Source: an uncultured Chlorobiaceae bacterium | GTDB lineage: Bacteria; Bacteroidota; Chlorobiia; Chlorobiales; Chlorobiaceae | Assembly: GCA_903942355.1 (NCBI GenBank) | Contig: CAJAOR010000091.1 | Span: 1 to 35,107 of the forward strand | DNA length: 35,107 bases | Reading direction: 5' to 3' | Part shown: piece after piece, positions 33,359-35,107 of the stretch | Layout: each line of letters starts with the position of its first letter | Position numbering within the stretch: the stretch's first letter is position 1 | Notes under the pieces: model-generated | What the model was told of the DNA's origin: nothing | What the model saw: the letters and a program-made list of their open reading frames with translations, nothing else | Database searches by the model: none | Program-made: the position numbers and the translations under genes

Positions 33359-34147
33359 ATGGCTGAACAATCTGATACTTTGCAATCGAACCAGTCATTG
33401 CTCTGGTTTGAGAAGTGGTTTAACCATCCGCTTTATCTTGAAGTTTACAGCCACCGAGACCATGATGAAGCTGCTCGCTGCATTCAAACCATTCTCTCGC
33501 GTTCCCGCCTTGAGCTGCAAGAACCAGCAACACTGTCGGTTCTTGATATTGCCTGTGGGGCAGGTCGGCATGCTCTTGAACTTGCACGGCTCGGTTACTC
33601 GGTCACCGGAAATGACCTTTCGCCGTTTCTGCTTGAAGAAGCAAGAAAAGATGCGCTGAAAAGTCAACTGCAGCTGCATCTTACCTGTTGCGACATGAGG
33701 GAGATTCCCGCCAGCGCTCTTTATGATCTTGTGGTACAGCTTTTTACCAGTTTCGGCTATTTTGACCTGAAAGAGGATGACCGATTGGTGCTCAGGAGAG
33801 CCTGTGGTGCACTCCGAAAGGGCGGATGGTATGTTCTCGACCTTCTCAACCCTGTCATACTTGCGCGCAATCTGGTTCCTCACTCCCGGAGAACCGTAGG
33901 CGACCTTGATGTTCTTGAAGAGCGTGCGTTTGAAAACGACAGGATTACCAAAAACATTACCATTACCCCGCCGGTCGGCGAAGCGCTGAGGTTCTCTGAG
34001 TCGGTAAGGCTTTACGGCAAGGATGAGATTCTTTCAATGCTTCAGGAGGAGGGCTTTTCAGTGACCGATATTGCAGGAAACTATCAAGGCGAACCATTTA
34101 TTGAAAATGACTCGCCAAGAATGATGCTCTTTTGCAGAAAACAGTGA
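33359..34147 (+). CDS. Class I SAM-dependent methyltransferase
   Basis: A 262-aa soluble methyltransferase of the Methyltransf_25 type. Motif I is VLDIACGAGRHALELARLGYSVTGNDLSPFLLEEA (about 61-95), with D-x-x-C-G-x-G and the acidic ND at the end of strand 2. Motif II is in LTCCDMREIPASALYDLVVQLFTSFGYF, and motif III in ALRKGGWYVLDLLNP. The N-terminus (SLLWFEKWFNHPLYLEVYSHRDHDEAA) forms a cap seen in relatives. The substrate cannot be told. No partner gene lies in the same run. The ATG at 33359 is the natural start, without a clear Shine-Dalgarno. Confidence 0.85.
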   Translation: MAEQSDTLQSNQSLLWFEKWFNHPLYLEVYSHRDHDEAARCIQTILSRSRLELQEPATLSVLDIACGAGRHALELARLGYSVTGNDLSPFLLEEARKDALKSQLQLHLTCCDMREIPASALYDLVVQLFTSFGYFDLKEDDRLVLRRACGALRKGGWYVLDLLNPVILARNLVPHSRRTVGDLDVLEERAFENDRITKNITITPPVGEALRFSESVRLYGKDEILSMLQEEGFSVTDIAGNYQGEPFIENDSPRMMLFCRKQ

Positions 34148-34180
34148 GCCCTTATAGATCGGCTCAGAGAACCCACGGAA

Positions 34181-35107
34181 TCAGTTAAGCATATTGCGAT
34201 CCCGATACCACTCGTATGCGTTTCGAATGCTGTGCTCGTGTGACTCATACCGCATATTCAACACGCGCTTGGCCTTCGTTGAATCAAAATAGAGAAAATG
34301 GGACGCTACCCTGAACATTGACATATTGAAAAGCTTCGATATCCGGTTCTTGTTTTTATAGAGATCCAGCCCTAGCTTCAGAATTTTTGCCATCCAGAAC
34401 GGAAGAGGAAAAAGAACCTTTGGGGCTCCGGTAATCCTCGAAATAGTATCGGCAAGCTGCTTGTAGGAGACATTTTCACCGCCCAGGATATAACGCTCCC
34501 CTGTTTTTCCTTTTTCCATGGCCGTGATAATGGTCTCTGCAACAATCTCAACATCAACCACGCAGATGCCGCCGAGAGGATAAAACGGAAGTTTTCGGTT
34601 ATAGATATCCTTGATGATCCGTCCGGCATTGAAGTTAATGTCTCCTGCACCAAACACAAATGCGGGATTGACGATAACACAGTCCAACCCTTTTTTGACG
34701 GCTTCGGCAACCTCTAGTTCTGAAAGGTGTTTTGTCCTGGCATATTCAAGGTCGATCTGGTGAAAATTCCAGATAACCGATTCATCGACAGGCTTTTTGT
34801 CGAAAGCAATGCCTACGGCCGTAATGGAACTGACATGGAGGAATCTTGTCACGCCGGCAATAGCCGATGCCTGCAGCATATTGCGGGTACCTTCAACATT
34901 GATTTTATAGAGGAGGGCATTTTTTTTATCCCCCATATAGGTAAGCCCTGCTGAGTGATAGACAAGATTAATTCCCTGTAACGCAGAATCGAGCGATGCC
35001 CTGTCGGTAATATCGCCATAGACAAGCTTGACCTTGTGCAGTACATCGGAGAGTGAGGTTAAATCCGAATTTTTTCGGACAAGAATTGAAACTTCATTAT
35101 CAGTGGA
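34181..35107 (-). CDS. NAD-dependent epimerase/dehydratase (extended SDR), N-terminus outside window
   Basis: The track starts this gene at an internal ATG (34936), but the same frame stays open to the window edge: upstream codons read VKLVYGDITDRASLDSALQG and VYHSAGLTY before MGDKKNALLYKINVEGTRNML. So about 309 residues are visible and the N-terminal glycine-rich NAD(P) motif lies beyond 35107. Extended-SDR landmarks are present: GDITD, VYHSAG, NVEGTRNMLQA, HVSSITAVG with the catalytic serine, the active-site Y-x-x-x-K in YARTKHLSE, and VNPAFVFGAGD. The family includes dihydroflavonol-4-reductase, 3-beta-HSD and hopanoid-associated HpnA-type proteins. I cannot choose the substrate. It is convergent with the methyltransferase gene. 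Confidence 0.88.
   Translation of the reverse strand, partial: STDNEVSILVRKNSDLTSLSDVLHKVKLVYGDITDRASLDSALQGINLVYHSAGLTYMGDKKNALLYKINVEGTRNMLQASAIAGVTRFLHVSSITAVGIAFDKKPVDESVIWNFHQIDLEYARTKHLSELEVAEAVKKGLDCVIVNPAFVFGAGDINFNAGRIIKDIYNRKLPFYPLGGICVVDVEIVAETIITAMEKGKTGERYILGGENVSYKQLADTISRITGAPKVLFPLPFWMAKILKLGLDLYKNKNRISKLFNMSMFRVASHFLYFDSTKAKRVLNMRYESHEHSIRNAYEWYRDRNMLN

Overview
The window looks like chromosomal DNA from a green sulfur bacterium (Chlorobiaceae, probably Chlorobium, Pelodictyon or Prosthecochloris; the species cannot be fixed from here). The strongest pointer is the adjacent two-gene ATP-citrate lyase, aclB-aclA, of the reductive TCA cycle. Its subunit sizes (398 and 610 aa) and active-site His273 match what is known of the Chlorobium enzyme. 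Almost all of the window is ordinary housekeeping sequence with dense, short-gapped genes. I see no phage, insertion sequence, CRISPR array, tRNA or rRNA.

Layout. (1) 1-43, minus: the first 14 codons of an RRM-type RNA-binding protein cut by the window edge and absent from the ORF track. (2) 341-3506, minus: aclB then aclA, ending at a strong hairpin terminator. (3) 3615-6002: lgt (+), a Gdt1/UPF0016 cation exporter (-), and a GNAT acetyltransferase (+) preceded by a possible tiny membrane ORF. (4) 6239-11871, minus: a PstS-like lipoprotein, two LolC/E-type permeases, then a PAS-PAS-GAF-GGDEF diguanylate cyclase. (5) 12109-19828, plus: the arginine run argC-argJ-argB-argF-argR-argG-argH, interrupted between argG and argH by a decayed response-regulator receiver fragment on the other strand. 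(6) 19885-24880, minus: two tandem Prc/Tsp (S41) proteases, with tatA and a small PmtA-like methyltransferase between them. (7) 25042-26016, plus: class II fructose-bisphosphate aldolase, with a promoter candidate and a bidirectional terminator. (8) 26078-31327, minus: an M20 amidohydrolase, then the close-packed run 5-formyl-THF cyclo-ligase, ppk, rpiB and a CBS-domain protein. (9) 31632-34147, plus: pyrC, a small conserved-looking basic protein and a SAM methyltransferase. (10) 34181-35107, minus: an extended-SDR NAD-dependent epimerase that runs off the right edge.

How the genes fit together. Acl cleaves citrate to acetyl-CoA and oxaloacetate, the key step of autotrophic CO2 fixation; Fba and RpiB serve the sugar-phosphate reactions that follow. 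The arg run covers most of ornithine and arginine synthesis; argD is not in view, and the ArgJ type implies the recycling (acetyl-transfer) route. ArgR is encoded inside the run it probably controls. Lgt, the Lol-type permeases, the PstS-like lipoprotein, TatA and the two Prc proteases are all envelope functions.

I did not find a convincing new system. The items most worth a second look are the receiver-domain remnant between argG and argH, the tandem Prc pair bracketing tatA, the ATPase-less LolC/E pair with its PstS-like lipoprotein and diguanylate cyclase, a 14-bp direct repeat flanking that cyclase gene, and a possible leader peptide whose stop overlaps the cyclase start. Several starts in the supplied ORF track are too far upstream (aclB, lgt, argH, amidohydrolase, ppk, pyrC) and are corrected in the feature list.
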